From Nocardioides szechwanensis (GTDB lineage: Bacteria; Actinomycetota; Actinomycetes; Propionibacteriales; Nocardioidaceae): a stretch of 64,000 bases of DNA. Both the position numbers and the translations under genes were made by a program. The notes beneath the pieces were generated by a model that was not told the DNA's origin, ran no database searches, and worked only from the letters and a program-made list of their open reading frames with translations. Position 1 is the stretch's first letter. Every line of letters begins with the position of its first letter. Positions 42,480-50,024 of the stretch are shown here, in pieces. The stretch is from contig NZ_FNIC01000001.1 in the NCBI RefSeq assembly GCF_900103935.1, positions 800,804 to 864,803 on the forward strand. The letters are read 5' to 3'.

Positions 42480-42639
42480 CACCCAAAGGGGTGAAAAACC
42501 GGATTCCGGTGCGGATCTGGTCTAGTCCACCTGGACTACAGGTTTCAACTCTCGTTACGAGAGGTAACAGGATTCATGCCGCCGGACAGGGCGGTGCCAA
42601 ACCCCAAATCCACTGGCCGTACTCGGCCCGCCTGAGGAG
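42480..42639 (+). promoter_or_regulatory. Structured intergenic region/5' leader before the secreted protein gene
   Basis: The 172-nt gap holds a string of perfect inverted repeats: 42480-42493 (CACCC/GGGTG), 42498-42510 (ACCGG/CCGGT), 42523-42538 (TAGTCC/GGACTA), 42549-42563 (CTCTCG/CGAGAG), 42554-42568 (GTTAC/GTAAC) and 42615-42628 (GGCCG/CGGCC), ending just before a TGAGGAG ribosome-binding site. The hairpins at 42549-42563 and 42554-42568 exclude each other. The first may terminate the reductase operon; the others look like a regulatory leader. It fits no riboswitch family that I can name. Confidence 0.45.
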
Positions 42640-42649
42640 TGTTCTAACC

Positions 42650-43804
42650 ATGTCCCGTCTCGCCACCGCTCGTAGAAGTCTCGCCGGCTCCGCCGTCCTC
42701 GCCCTGGTGGCGTGTGGCGCGGCCGCAGTGCCCGCGTTCGCCGACCCCGGCAACGGCAACGGGGGCGCCTCGGCGTCCGCGCCCGGCCAGGTCAAGGACA
42801 AGGACAAGAAGGACAAGGGCGACAAGCCCGGCCAGGGCCAGGGCCACCAGGGCCAGGGTCACCAGGGTCAGGGTCACCAGGGTCAGGGCCACGGCCAGGG
42901 CCAGGGTGGCGGCAAGGGCCACCAAGGCAACCCGGGCCAGGGCAACCCCGGCAACCAGGGTGGCAACGGCAACGGCAACCAGGGTGGCAACGGCAACGGC
43001 AACCAGGGTGGCAACGGCAACGCCGGCGGCGCCGGCGACCCGGCGGGCAACAACGGCACCGTCAAGATCGCCGGGCTCGGTGAGCTCGACGGGATCCCCA
43101 ACAACACGCCCCACCCGGGCTGCACCTTCCAGGTCGAGTGGTACGGCTTCGACGAGGGTCCCGACGTCGTCTCGCAGGTGAGCTTCGCGATGCACGCGCC
43201 CACCTCCGACGTCGCCCTCTCCGTGGCCGGCGACACCAGCGTCTTCGTCGGCGGCGACCCGGCCTCCGGTGCCGGGACCGACTCCGGCCTCGACGGTGTC
43301 GAGACGTACACGCTCACCTTCGACGGTGCGCCGCACCCGAAGCAGGGCTACCACCTCAAGCTCACCGTGGCCACGCCCCGCTCGCAGGGCAACGACACCA
43401 AGACCAAGGTCTTCTGGATCGAGCCCTGCGAGACGGCTCCGGTCGAGGAGACCCCCGTCGAGGAGACCCCCGTCGAGGAGACTCCGGCTGGAGAGACTCC
43501 GGCCGAGGAGACTCCCGGCGACACGGGCGTCCTGCCGTCGGAGGAGGAGCTCGCGGCCGAGGGTGAGCAGGGCGTGCTGGGCACCAACAGCGAGATCTCG
43601 GAGAACCAGCTCAACGCCGCAGGCGCGGCCGCCGACTCGGCCGAGGTCCCGACCAACATCAACGCCGGCGAGGAAGGCACGTTCAGCTCGTTCAGCAACT
43701 TCGCCAGCTCCCCGCTCGGCCTGCTGATCGTCGGTCTCGGCGTCCTGATCGCCGCGGCCGGTGTCCTGGCCCGTCGTCGCTCCGGTGACTCCAACACGAT
43801 CTGA
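42650..43804 (+). CDS. Secreted, membrane-anchored surface protein with Gly/Gln/His-rich repeats
   Basis: 384 residues. Signal peptide (1-31, LAGSAVLALVACGAAAVPAFA), a Lys/Asp/Gly segment, a repeat region of GQGHQ units (five) then GNGNQG units (about residues 62-125), and a beta-rich domain (about 135-265, HPGCTFQVEWYGFDEG to KVFWIEPCE) with a Cys pair that may form a disulfide. Then come PVEETP repeats (about 268-290), a C-terminal membrane helix (PLGLLIVGLGVLIAAAGVLA) and an RRRS tail. The end resembles a sortase sorting signal, but no LPxTG motif is visible. A sortase gene follows directly. The ribosome-binding site is TGAGGAG. Confidence 0.85.
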   Translation: MSRLATARRSLAGSAVLALVACGAAAVPAFADPGNGNGGASASAPGQVKDKDKKDKGDKPGQGQGHQGQGHQGQGHQGQGHGQGQGGGKGHQGNPGQGNPGNQGGNGNGNQGGNGNGNQGGNGNAGGAGDPAGNNGTVKIAGLGELDGIPNNTPHPGCTFQVEWYGFDEGPDVVSQVSFAMHAPTSDVALSVAGDTSVFVGGDPASGAGTDSGLDGVETYTLTFDGAPHPKQGYHLKLTVATPRSQGNDTKTKVFWIEPCETAPVEETPVEETPVEETPAGETPAEETPGDTGVLPSEEELAAEGEQGVLGTNSEISENQLNAAGAAADSAEVPTNINAGEEGTFSSFSNFASSPLGLLIVGLGVLIAAAGVLARRRSGDSNTI

Positions 43805-44429
43805 CCGACGTCGCCTGCTGCCCGCGATGGTCACCCTCCTCGGGGTGGCCGTCGCGGGCGCCGGCGTCGTGGTGTGGCTGAACCAGCCGGACCAGGTCAC
43901 ACCACAGTCAGCGCCCCAGTCCGTCGCGACCAGCGACGCCGGCGGGGCGTCACCCACGCCGACCCCGCAGCCCGAGCAGCGGGCACCGTGGGAGCCGGGC
44001 GCGCCCCGACGGCTGGTGATCCCCGCTCTCGACGTCGACGCGCCGGTACTGCCGATCCGCGCGCCCAACCGCACGCTGACGCCTCCGTCGGACCCCCAGC
44101 AGCTGGGGTGGTGGTCCGACGGCGCTCGGCCTGGCGACCGCCGCGGCAGTGCCCTGGTGACCGGTCACACGGTCCACACGGGCGGCGGAGCGCTCGACGA
44201 CCTGGAGACCGTGGAACGCGGTGACCGGATCATGGTCCGGACGGTGAAGTCCAAGCTGGCCTACGTCGTCCGCACCGTGCGGATCTACGAGAAGGGCACG
44301 CTGGCCCGGACCGCCGCACGCGTCTTCTCGCAGGAGGTGCCGGGGAGGCTGGTCGTGATCACGTGCGAGGACTGGGACGGGACGCAGTACCTCTCCAACG
44401 TGGTCGTGGTCGCCGTACCCCAGCGCTGA
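43785..44429 (+). CDS. Class F sortase
   Basis: 214 residues from GTG 43785 (GTG 43761 and ATG 43827 are alternatives). An Arg-rich N-terminus, one membrane anchor (about 15-35), a Pro-rich linker and a sortase barrel follow. The catalytic His lies in ALVTGHTVH near residue 124 and the catalytic Cys in LVVITCEDWDG near 193. The position usually held by the catalytic Arg (YRxNVVV in class F enzymes) reads YLSNVVV here. It overlaps the surface protein gene by 20 nt, so that protein is the expected substrate. Confidence 0.88.
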   Translation: MTPTRSDRRRLLPAMVTLLGVAVAGAGVVVWLNQPDQVTPQSAPQSVATSDAGGASPTPTPQPEQRAPWEPGAPRRLVIPALDVDAPVLPIRAPNRTLTPPSDPQQLGWWSDGARPGDRRGSALVTGHTVHTGGGALDDLETVERGDRIMVRTVKSKLAYVVRTVRIYEKGTLARTAARVFSQEVPGRLVVITCEDWDGTQYLSNVVVVAVPQR

Positions 44430-44432
44430 CGC

Positions 44433-44954
44433 TCAGTGCTGGTAGGTGCCGTGCAGGATCGCGCGGCCGAGCGTCTTGAACGCGAGGTTGAACGACACCA
44501 CCGCGGGTGACGCGTCGGAGTCGACGCCCAGCGACTCCTCCTTCACGGCGTGGACCACGAAGAAGTAGCGGTGGACCTGGTCGCCCTCCGGCGGAGCCGC
44601 TCCCATGTAGCCCTTCTCCCCGCCGTCGTGGCGGCAGTGGAAGGCGTTGCCGGGCAGCTCACGCGACGCGGCGCCGGTGTCGAGCGAGGTCACGTCGGCC
44701 GGGAGGTCGACCAGGACCCAGTGCCAGAAGCCGCTCGGGGTCGGCGCGTCCGGGTCGAAGCAGGTCACCGTGAAGGACTTGGTGCCCTCCGGCGCGCCCT
44801 CCCACGAGAGCTGCGGGGAGGTGTTGCCCAGGTGTGCGACGTGGTCGTCCTGGAGGTGCTCGCCGTCGTTGACGTCGGTGCTGGTTACGGTGAACGACGG
44901 CACGGCCGGCAGGAGGTCGTAGGGGTTGGGGCTGACGGGGCGCTCGAGACTCAT
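44433..44954 (-). CDS. YbhB/YbcL family (PEBP, Raf-kinase-inhibitor-like) protein
   Basis: 173 residues. The PEBP fold motifs are [40 protein letters not shown] near residues 50-90 and [23 protein letters not shown] near 125. The His/Asp ligand pocket residues are kept. Function of bacterial members is poorly defined. The ATG at 44954 follows a TACGTT -10 box by 7 nt. It converges with the sortase gene (3 nt between stops). Confidence 0.93.
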   Translation of the reverse strand: MSLERPVSPNPYDLLPAVPSFTVTSTDVNDGEHLQDDHVAHLGNTSPQLSWEGAPEGTKSFTVTCFDPDAPTPSGFWHWVLVDLPADVTSLDTGAASRELPGNAFHCRHDGGEKGYMGAAPPEGDQVHRYFFVVHAVKEESLGVDSDASPAVVSFNLAFKTLGRAILHGTYQH

Positions 44955-44961
44955 GACGTCA

Positions 44962-44967
44962 AACGTA
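44962..44967 (-). promoter_or_regulatory. -10 box TACGTT for the PEBP gene
   Basis: On the minus strand TACGTT ends 7 nt before the ATG at 44954 with no ribosome-binding site, a leaderless-type arrangement. Confidence 0.5.
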
Positions 44968-45024
44968 GTCCGGCCGGTGAGCCCTGGCCACGGGTGACCC
45001 GACGCGAGGCGCGATGATGGGCAC

Positions 45025-46248
45025 GTGGACGAGCTCACGACGTACCCCTCGGGCCTGCGCCTGACCGACCGACGCGTGGTCGTCGTGGGCGGTGGCCACG
45101 TGGCCCAGCGGCGGGTCCCGCAGCTGCTGGCCGCGGGCGCCGACGTCCACGTCGTCTCGCCGAGCGTGTCCCCGTCGATCGAGGGTCTTGTCGGCGCCGG
45201 GGAGATCACCTGGCACCGGCGCGGCTTCGAGGAGGACGACCTCGAGGACGCCTGGTACGTCGTGGCCGCCACCGACGTCACCGAGGTCAACGAGCGGGTC
45301 TCCGTGGAGGCTGAGCGGCGGCGGATCTTCTGCGTGCGCGCCGACGACGCCACGCGCGCCACCGCCTGGACCCCCGCCGTGGGCCGGGCCGCCGGCGTCA
45401 CCGTCGCCGTCCTGGGCAACAGGGAGCCGCGCCGGTCGGCCGCCGTACGCGACGAGATCCTCGCCGGTCTGCGTGAGGGCACGATCGTGGCCCGGCACCA
45501 GCGTGGCCACGTCCCCGGCGTGACCCTGGTCGGCGGGGGACCCGGCGACCCCGACCTGATCTCGATCGCCGGCCGCAAGGCGCTGATGGAGGCCGACGTG
45601 GTCGTCGCCGACCGGCTGGCCCCGCGTGAGCTCCTGGGTCAGCTGCCCCCTGACGTCGAGCTGGTCGACGTGGCCAAGCTCCCTCGCGGACGCTCGGCGC
45701 AGCAGGAGGAGATCAACCGCGTCATCGTCGAGCGTGCGCTGGCGGGCAAGCGGGTGGTGCGGTTCAAGGGCGGCGACAGCTTCGTGTTCGGCCGCGGCTA
45801 CGAGGAGGTCCTCGCGTGCCGCGCGGCCGGCGTCGCGGTCACCGTGATCCCGGGGCTGACCAGCCCGGTCGCCGTACCTGCCGTGGCGGGTATCCCGGTC
45901 ACCCACCGCGGCGTCGCCCACGAGTTCACCGTGGCCTCGGGCCACCTGCCGCCCGGGCACCCCGAGTCGCTCACCAACTGGGATGCTGTCGCCGCGCTGC
46001 GCGGGACTCTGGTGCTGATGATGGGCGTCGAGAACGCCCCCACGATCGCCGCCACGCTGATCGCGGGCGGCCGCCCGGAGGCCACCCCCGTCGCCGTCCT
46101 GTGCGACGGCACGATGCCGGGGGAGCGCACCGTGCTCGCGACCCTGGGCACGCTCGAGGCGGAGCTCGTCGCCCACGACGTGCTCCCGCCGGCGATCATC
46201 GTGATCGGCGACGTCGTGGCGGTGGCACACCCCGAACGCTTCGCCTGA
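45025..46248 (+). CDS. cobA: Siroheme synthase-type fusion: precorrin-2 dehydrogenase domain plus uroporphyrinogen-III C-methyltransferase
   Basis: 407 residues. N-terminal NAD-dependent precorrin-2 oxidase domain ([24 protein letters not shown], about residues 13-36) and C-terminal SUMT domain ([22 protein letters not shown] near 167, [19 protein letters not shown] near 251, [23 protein letters not shown] near 273). It makes precorrin-2 and dihydrosirohydrochlorin for siroheme or cobalamin. Whether the N-terminal domain also chelates iron, as in full CysG, cannot be told. The stop overlaps the trmH-family start (TGATG). Confidence 0.92.
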   Translation: MDELTTYPSGLRLTDRRVVVVGGGHVAQRRVPQLLAAGADVHVVSPSVSPSIEGLVGAGEITWHRRGFEEDDLEDAWYVVAATDVTEVNERVSVEAERRRIFCVRADDATRATAWTPAVGRAAGVTVAVLGNREPRRSAAVRDEILAGLREGTIVARHQRGHVPGVTLVGGGPGDPDLISIAGRKALMEADVVVADRLAPRELLGQLPPDVELVDVAKLPRGRSAQQEEINRVIVERALAGKRVVRFKGGDSFVFGRGYEEVLACRAAGVAVTVIPGLTSPVAVPAVAGIPVTHRGVAHEFTVASGHLPPGHPESLTNWDAVAALRGTLVLMMGVENAPTIAATLIAGGRPEATPVAVLCDGTMPGERTVLATLGTLEAELVAHDVLPPAIIVIGDVVAVAHPERFA

Positions 46249-47051
46249 TGGTCGAGCTCGTCGACATCACCGACCCGGACGACCCGCGCCTGGCCGACTA
46301 CCGCGACCTGCGCGACGTCCAGCTGCGTCAGACCCTGGAGGCCGAGCACGGCCTGTTCCTCGCCGAGGGCGAGAAGGTCGTACGCCGCGCGGTCGAGGCC
46401 GGTTTCTCGGCCCGCTCGTTCCTGATGGCGCCGCGCTGGCTCGACGGCCTCGCCGACGTGCTCGACCGCTCCGACGCCCCGTGCTTCGTGCTCGCCGAGT
46501 CGCTCGCGGAACAGGTGACCGGCTTCCACGTGCACCGCGGGGCGCTCGCGTCGCTGCATCGGCCGCCGCCTCTGCCGGTCGAGTCGGTGCTGGCCGGTGC
46601 GCGCACGGTGCTGGTGCTGGAGGACCTCGTCGACCACACCAACGTCGGCGCGGTCTTCCGTAGTGGCGCCGCACTCGGCGTCGACGCCGTCCTGCTCGCG
46701 CCGCGCTGCGCCGACCCGCTCTACCGCCGCTCGATCAAGGTCGGCATGGGCGCGGTCTTCACCCTGCCGTGGACCCGGGTGGCCGACTGGGCCGACGCCC
46801 TGCCCGCACTCAGCCGCGCCGGCTACACCACCGTCGCCCTGACCCTCGCGGACGACGCCGTACCGCTGGAGGACGCCGTCGCCGGGCTCGACAAGGTCGC
46901 CCTGGTGCTCGGCTCCGAAGGCCACGGCCTCTCGCCTCGCTGGGAGCAGAGCGCCGACCGCCGCGCCGTCATCCCCATGCGCGACGGCATCGACTCCCTC
47001 AACGTCGCCGCCGCCAGTGCGGTCGCCTGCTACATCACCGCCCGTCGCTGA
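46248..47051 (+). CDS. TrmH/SpoU family RNA 2'-O-methyltransferase
   Basis: 267 residues. An N-terminal substrate-binding domain (LFLAEGEKVVRRAVEAGF) is followed by the knotted SPOUT domain: LVLEDLVDHTNVGAVFRSGAALGVDAVLL near residue 123, VLGSEGHGLSPRW near 220 and IPMRDGIDSLNVAAASAVACY near 245 are the three SpoU motifs, including the catalytic Arg in FRS. It methylates a ribose in tRNA or rRNA. It is coupled to the siroheme gene by TGATG overlap and is followed by two copies of the paired-hairpin repeat. Confidence 0.92.
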   Translation: MVELVDITDPDDPRLADYRDLRDVQLRQTLEAEHGLFLAEGEKVVRRAVEAGFSARSFLMAPRWLDGLADVLDRSDAPCFVLAESLAEQVTGFHVHRGALASLHRPPPLPVESVLAGARTVLVLEDLVDHTNVGAVFRSGAALGVDAVLLAPRCADPLYRRSIKVGMGAVFTLPWTRVADWADALPALSRAGYTTVALTLADDAVPLEDAVAGLDKVALVLGSEGHGLSPRWEQSADRRAVIPMRDGIDSLNVAAASAVACYITARR

Positions 47052-47067
47052 CCCGTCTGCCCCGCAC

Positions 47068-47157
47068 GCGCTGCGCACCTGCGGTTTGGTCACAAACCGC
47101 AGGTTCTGGGCCCGAATCTCTGCGGTCTGTGACCAAACGGCGGACCACCGGTCCGCC
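47068..47157. repeat. Paired-hairpin repeat, tandem copy 1
   Basis: 90-bp unit, repeated at 47199-47288 with a period of 131 bp and about 4 mismatches. Core 47081-47141: a hairpin with arms GCGGTTTG and CAAACCGC around GTCA, a 19-nt spacer, and an inverted version of the same hairpin (arms slightly degenerate). It is followed by a second palindrome, GCGGACC acc GGTCCGC. The unit starts 17 nt after the trmH-family stop codon and could terminate its transcript. Confidence 0.85.
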
Positions 47158-47198
47158 CATGGAAGCCGGGGCCGGGCGCTGCCGGCCCCCCGGGCCAG

Positions 47199-47288
47199 GC
47201 GTTGCGCACCTTCGGTTTGGTCACAAACCGCAGGTTCCGGGGCCGAATCTCTGCGGTCTGTGACCAAACGGCGGACCACCGGTCCGCC
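47199..47288. repeat. Paired-hairpin repeat, tandem copy 2
   Basis: Direct copy of 47068-47157, including the paired hairpins and the trailing GCGGACC/GGTCCGC palindrome, ending 41 nt before the HIT-like gene. The first arm begins TTCGG instead of TGCGG. Confidence 0.85.
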
Positions 47289-47329
47289 ACGTGCTGGCGA
47301 CCAGCGGCGCCGTCGAGTGCAATGGGGCC

Positions 47330-47941
47330 ATGGACGACTACCAGACCGAAGCGGCCGACTCGGCGTACCACCGGCTGCTGCCGATCGGCGAGCGTGTGTC
47401 GGGGCAACCGTTGGTGGACGACTGGCTGTCGTGCTTCGAGGAGGTCACGCTCCGACCGCTGGCGCCGATGCTGCTGCCGGAGAAGCCGCGCGCCGGTGAG
47501 CTGGACCGCAGCGAGTGCGGCCACTGCCGGCTCTCGAAGCACACGATCTGGGCCGACGACCTGTGGCACGTCAACGCGGGCTGGGACCGGATGGGCCTCC
47601 CGTACGTCGGCGGGCTGGCGCCCAACGCGCACTGCCGCCTCGACGACGCACCGCTCGAGGTGCTGGCCGCGCTCGGCCCGCTGATGCAGCGGCTGAGCGT
47701 CGCGGTCAAGTCGATCCCGGGGGTGGCCCGCACCCACTTCTCCCGCTGGGGCGACGGCTCCGAGCACTTCCACCTCTGGGCCTTGGCGAGGCCCGCCGGG
47801 ATGATGCAGGGCCGCGGGGCGATGCTGGCGTTCTGGGACGACCTGCTCCCGGACCTGCCCGCGGACCTGATGGCCGAGCACCTGCGGATCGTCGCGGAGT
47901 CGCTGGCGGCGGACGGCGGTACGGCGTTCCCCCACCGCTAG
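47330..47941 (+). CDS. HIT-like (histidine triad fold) protein
   Basis: 203 residues from MDDYQTEAADS. A CGHC-type Cys pair (SECGHCRLS near residue 62) and RWGDGSEHFHLWALARPAGM near residue 139, a degenerate histidine-triad His-x-His motif in an HIT/GalT-like fold, are visible. HIT proteins hydrolyse or transfer nucleotidyl groups; with an incomplete triad the activity is uncertain. It converges with the deformylase gene (12 nt between stops). The start lies just after the tandem repeats. Confidence 0.7.
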   Translation: MDDYQTEAADSAYHRLLPIGERVSGQPLVDDWLSCFEEVTLRPLAPMLLPEKPRAGELDRSECGHCRLSKHTIWADDLWHVNAGWDRMGLPYVGGLAPNAHCRLDDAPLEVLAALGPLMQRLSVAVKSIPGVARTHFSRWGDGSEHFHLWALARPAGMMQGRGAMLAFWDDLLPDLPADLMAEHLRIVAESLAADGGTAFPHR

Positions 47942-47953
47942 ACCGCGAGACAG

Positions 47954-48550
47954 CTAGCCGGGGTCGGCCGCCGGCCAGCCCTCCGGGAACTCGTCGGCGA
48001 CCTTGTCGTGCTGCTTCTGCAGCTTCTTGCGCAGCTTGGTCGGCAGCCGGTCGCCGAAGACCGTGCCGAGGGTGTGGTCCGTCTCGTGCTGCAGGCAGCG
48101 CGCGAGCAGCCCGTCCCCGGAGAAGGTCACGGGCGTGCCGTCGAGGCCGGTGCCGGTCACGGTGGCGTGGCTGGGACGGGCGCACTCCACGAACGCCCCC
48201 GGGAACGACAGGCAGCCCTCGTCGTCCTCGTCCAGCTCGCGGTCCTTGCCCTCGGGGAGGGTGAGCACCGGGTTGCACACCAGCCCGACGGTGCGCTGCC
48301 CGGACTCGTCGGGACAGTCGAAGACGAACATCGCCACGTCCTCACCGATCTGGCACGCGGCGAGGCCCACCCCGTCGGCGGCGTACATCGTGGCGACCAT
48401 GTCGGCCGCCAGCGCCGTCAGGGCCTCGTCGTACGACGTGACGGGCTGCTGCGGGCGGTGCATCACCGGGGTGCCCCAGCGGGTCATCGGCCGGGCCGTC
48501 CCGCCGGTCGGGAGCGGGCCGTGGGGAGCGAGGGGAGCGTGATCGGGCAC
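47954..48550 (-). CDS. def: Peptide deformylase
   Basis: 198 residues. All three motifs are present: GVGLAACQ near residue 65, EGCLSFPG near 110 (metal-binding Cys) and QHETDH near 157 (two metal His and the catalytic Glu). It removes the N-formyl group from new proteins. The N-terminus carries about 30 extra residues before MTRWGTPVMH. The GTG at 48550 is supported by a TAGGAT -10 box 7 nt upstream; an internal ATG at 48486 would give a shorter classical protein. Confidence 0.93.
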   Translation of the reverse strand: MPDHAPLAPHGPLPTGGTARPMTRWGTPVMHRPQQPVTSYDEALTALAADMVATMYAADGVGLAACQIGEDVAMFVFDCPDESGQRTVGLVCNPVLTLPEGKDRELDEDDEGCLSFPGAFVECARPSHATVTGTGLDGTPVTFSGDGLLARCLQHETDHTLGTVFGDRLPTKLRKKLQKQHDKVADEFPEGWPAADPG

Positions 48551-48557
48551 GAGCCAG

Positions 48558-48563
48558 ATCCTA
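48558..48563 (-). promoter_or_regulatory. -10 box TAGGAT for the deformylase gene
   Basis: On the minus strand TAGGAT ends 7 nt before the GTG at 48550, a leaderless arrangement that decides the start. Confidence 0.5.
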
Positions 48564-48634
48564 GGGCTGGGCCCAATGGAGCAACGAAGTCGCTCCACAG
48601 TGACCCGGACCACGCTCGATGCTGTAGCGCGCTG

Positions 48635-48653
48635 TGTAACTCCGAGTTACATT
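48635..48653 (+). promoter_or_regulatory. TetR-type operator over the -10 box of the acyl-CoA dehydrogenase operon
   Basis: A perfect inverted repeat with arms TGTAACT and AGTTACA around CCG (48635-48651) overlaps the -10 box TACATT (48648-48653), which lies 6 nt before the ATG at 48660. A repressor bound here would block transcription. The dyad is of the size bound by TetR-family repressors of lipid metabolism; the regulator itself is not in the window. Confidence 0.6.
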
Positions 48654-48659
48654 ATCGCC

Positions 48660-50024
48660 ATGTCTTTGATCAACCACTTCAGGCCGGGCGGCAAGAACGG
48701 CGTGCCGAGCGGCGAGTCTCGTGACCCGATCGGCTACCTCGTGGCCGGACTCAACCGGCTCGCCCAGAGCGACCTCATCGACCGCGTCAAGCTGCGCAAG
48801 CCCGCCGAGCAGGCCGTCTTCACCGTGACCCGCAGCGGGTTCAAGACGCTCACCGCGGCCAGCCGCACGTTCGCCAAGCAGGGCAAGCCCAGCGAGCCCG
48901 GCGTACGAGTCGCCGCCGCCAAGGCCAAGGGCGTCTTCGACCTCACGCCGACCGAGGACGAGCAGATGCTCGTCGACGTGGTGACCGAGTTCGCCGAGGA
49001 GGTCGTGCGCCCGGCGGCCGCCGAGGCCAACGAGTCCTGCGAGGCTCCCGCGGAGCTGCTCGCCGCCAGCCTCGAGATAGGCCTGCCGATCCTGGGCGTG
49101 CCCGAGGCGCTCGGCGGCATCTCCGAGGAGCGCTCGGCGATGGCCGGCACGCTGGTCGCCGAGGCGCTGGCCAAGGGCGACCTCGGCCTCGCGGTCGCGG
49201 CGCTGGCGCCCGGGTCGGTCGCCACCGCGCTCGGCCTCTGGGGCACCGACGCCCAGCAGCAGACCTACCTCCCGGCGTTCACCGGCGACGACGTGCCCGC
49301 GGCCGCCCTCGCACTCAACGAGCCGACCGTCCTCTTCGACGTGCTCAGCCCGTCGACGACCGCGACCCGGACCGATGACGGCTTCGTGCTCAACGGCGTC
49401 AAGACGCTGGTGCCGCGCGGAGCCCAGGCCGAGCTCTTCGTCGTCGGCGCCGTGCTCGACGGCAAGCCCGTCCTGTTCCTCGTGGAGTCGTCCACCCCCG
49501 GCCTCGCCGTCGAGGGTGACCCCGCGATGGGCGTGCGCGCCGCCTCGCTGACCAAGCTGACACTCACCGACGTGAAGGTCCCTGCCGACGCCGTACTCGG
49601 CGACACCGAGGGCACGTCGTACGCCGAGTGCGTGCGGCTCTCACGCCTCGCGTGGTGCGCGTTGGCCGTCGGAACCGGCCAGGCCGTGCTCGACTACGTG
49701 ACGCCCTACGTCAAGGAGCGCCAGGCGTTCGGCGAGCCGATCGCCCACCGCCAGTCGGTGGCGTTCATGGTCGCCAACATCGCGATCGAGCTCCAGTCGA
49801 TGCGGCTGCTCACCTACAAGGCGGCGGCCCGCGCCGCGGCTGGCAAGGACTTCTCCCGCGAGGTCGCGCTGGCGCGCACCCTGTGCGCCGAGAAGGGCAT
49901 GCAGATCGGCAACGACGGCGTCCAGCTGCTCGGTGGCCACGGCTTCGTGAAGGAACACCCCGTCGAACGCTGGTACCGCGACCTGCGGGCCATCGGCATC
50001 ATGGAAGGCTCGGTTCTCGTCTGA
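48660..50024 (+). CDS. Acyl-CoA dehydrogenase family protein (first of a coupled pair)
   Basis: 454 residues, about 60 longer at the N-terminus than standard ACADs (MSLINHFRPGGKNGV to about residue 95). ACAD core: PTEDEQMLVDVVTEFAEEVVRPAA, beta domain with VLNGVKTLVPRG near 245, C-terminal helical domain AFGEPIAHRQSVAFMVANIAIE and LLGGHGFVKEHPVERWYRDLRAIGIMEGS, the FAD/substrate region. The beta-domain loop is altered (ALNEPTVLFDV where active enzymes have a T/S-EPxxGSD motif), suggesting that this is the partner subunit of a heteromeric enzyme with the next gene. It resembles the mycobacterial FadE24-FadE23 arrangement as I recall it. Confidence 0.87.
   Translation: MSLINHFRPGGKNGVPSGESRDPIGYLVAGLNRLAQSDLIDRVKLRKPAEQAVFTVTRSGFKTLTAASRTFAKQGKPSEPGVRVAAAKAKGVFDLTPTEDEQMLVDVVTEFAEEVVRPAAAEANESCEAPAELLAASLEIGLPILGVPEALGGISEERSAMAGTLVAEALAKGDLGLAVAALAPGSVATALGLWGTDAQQQTYLPAFTGDDVPAAALALNEPTVLFDVLSPSTTATRTDDGFVLNGVKTLVPRGAQAELFVVGAVLDGKPVLFLVESSTPGLAVEGDPAMGVRAASLTKLTLTDVKVPADAVLGDTEGTSYAECVRLSRLAWCALAVGTGQAVLDYVTPYVKERQAFGEPIAHRQSVAFMVANIAIELQSMRLLTYKAAARAAAGKDFSREVALARTLCAEKGMQIGNDGVQLLGGHGFVKEHPVERWYRDLRAIGIMEGSVLV

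Noticed and set aside
42549-42639. A c-di-GMP or c-di-AMP riboswitch in the leader of the surface protein
   Set aside because: A GCCAAACC-like segment is superficially similar to the c-di-GMP-I core, but the conserved GACGCAAAGCC and tetraloop-receptor parts are not present, so I only call a structured leader.
42820-43035. Closely spaced short repeats that look like a CRISPR array or minisatellite
   Set aside because: They are in-frame codon repeats (GQGHQ and GNGNQG) inside a secreted protein; unit lengths are 15-18 nt and there are no unique spacers.
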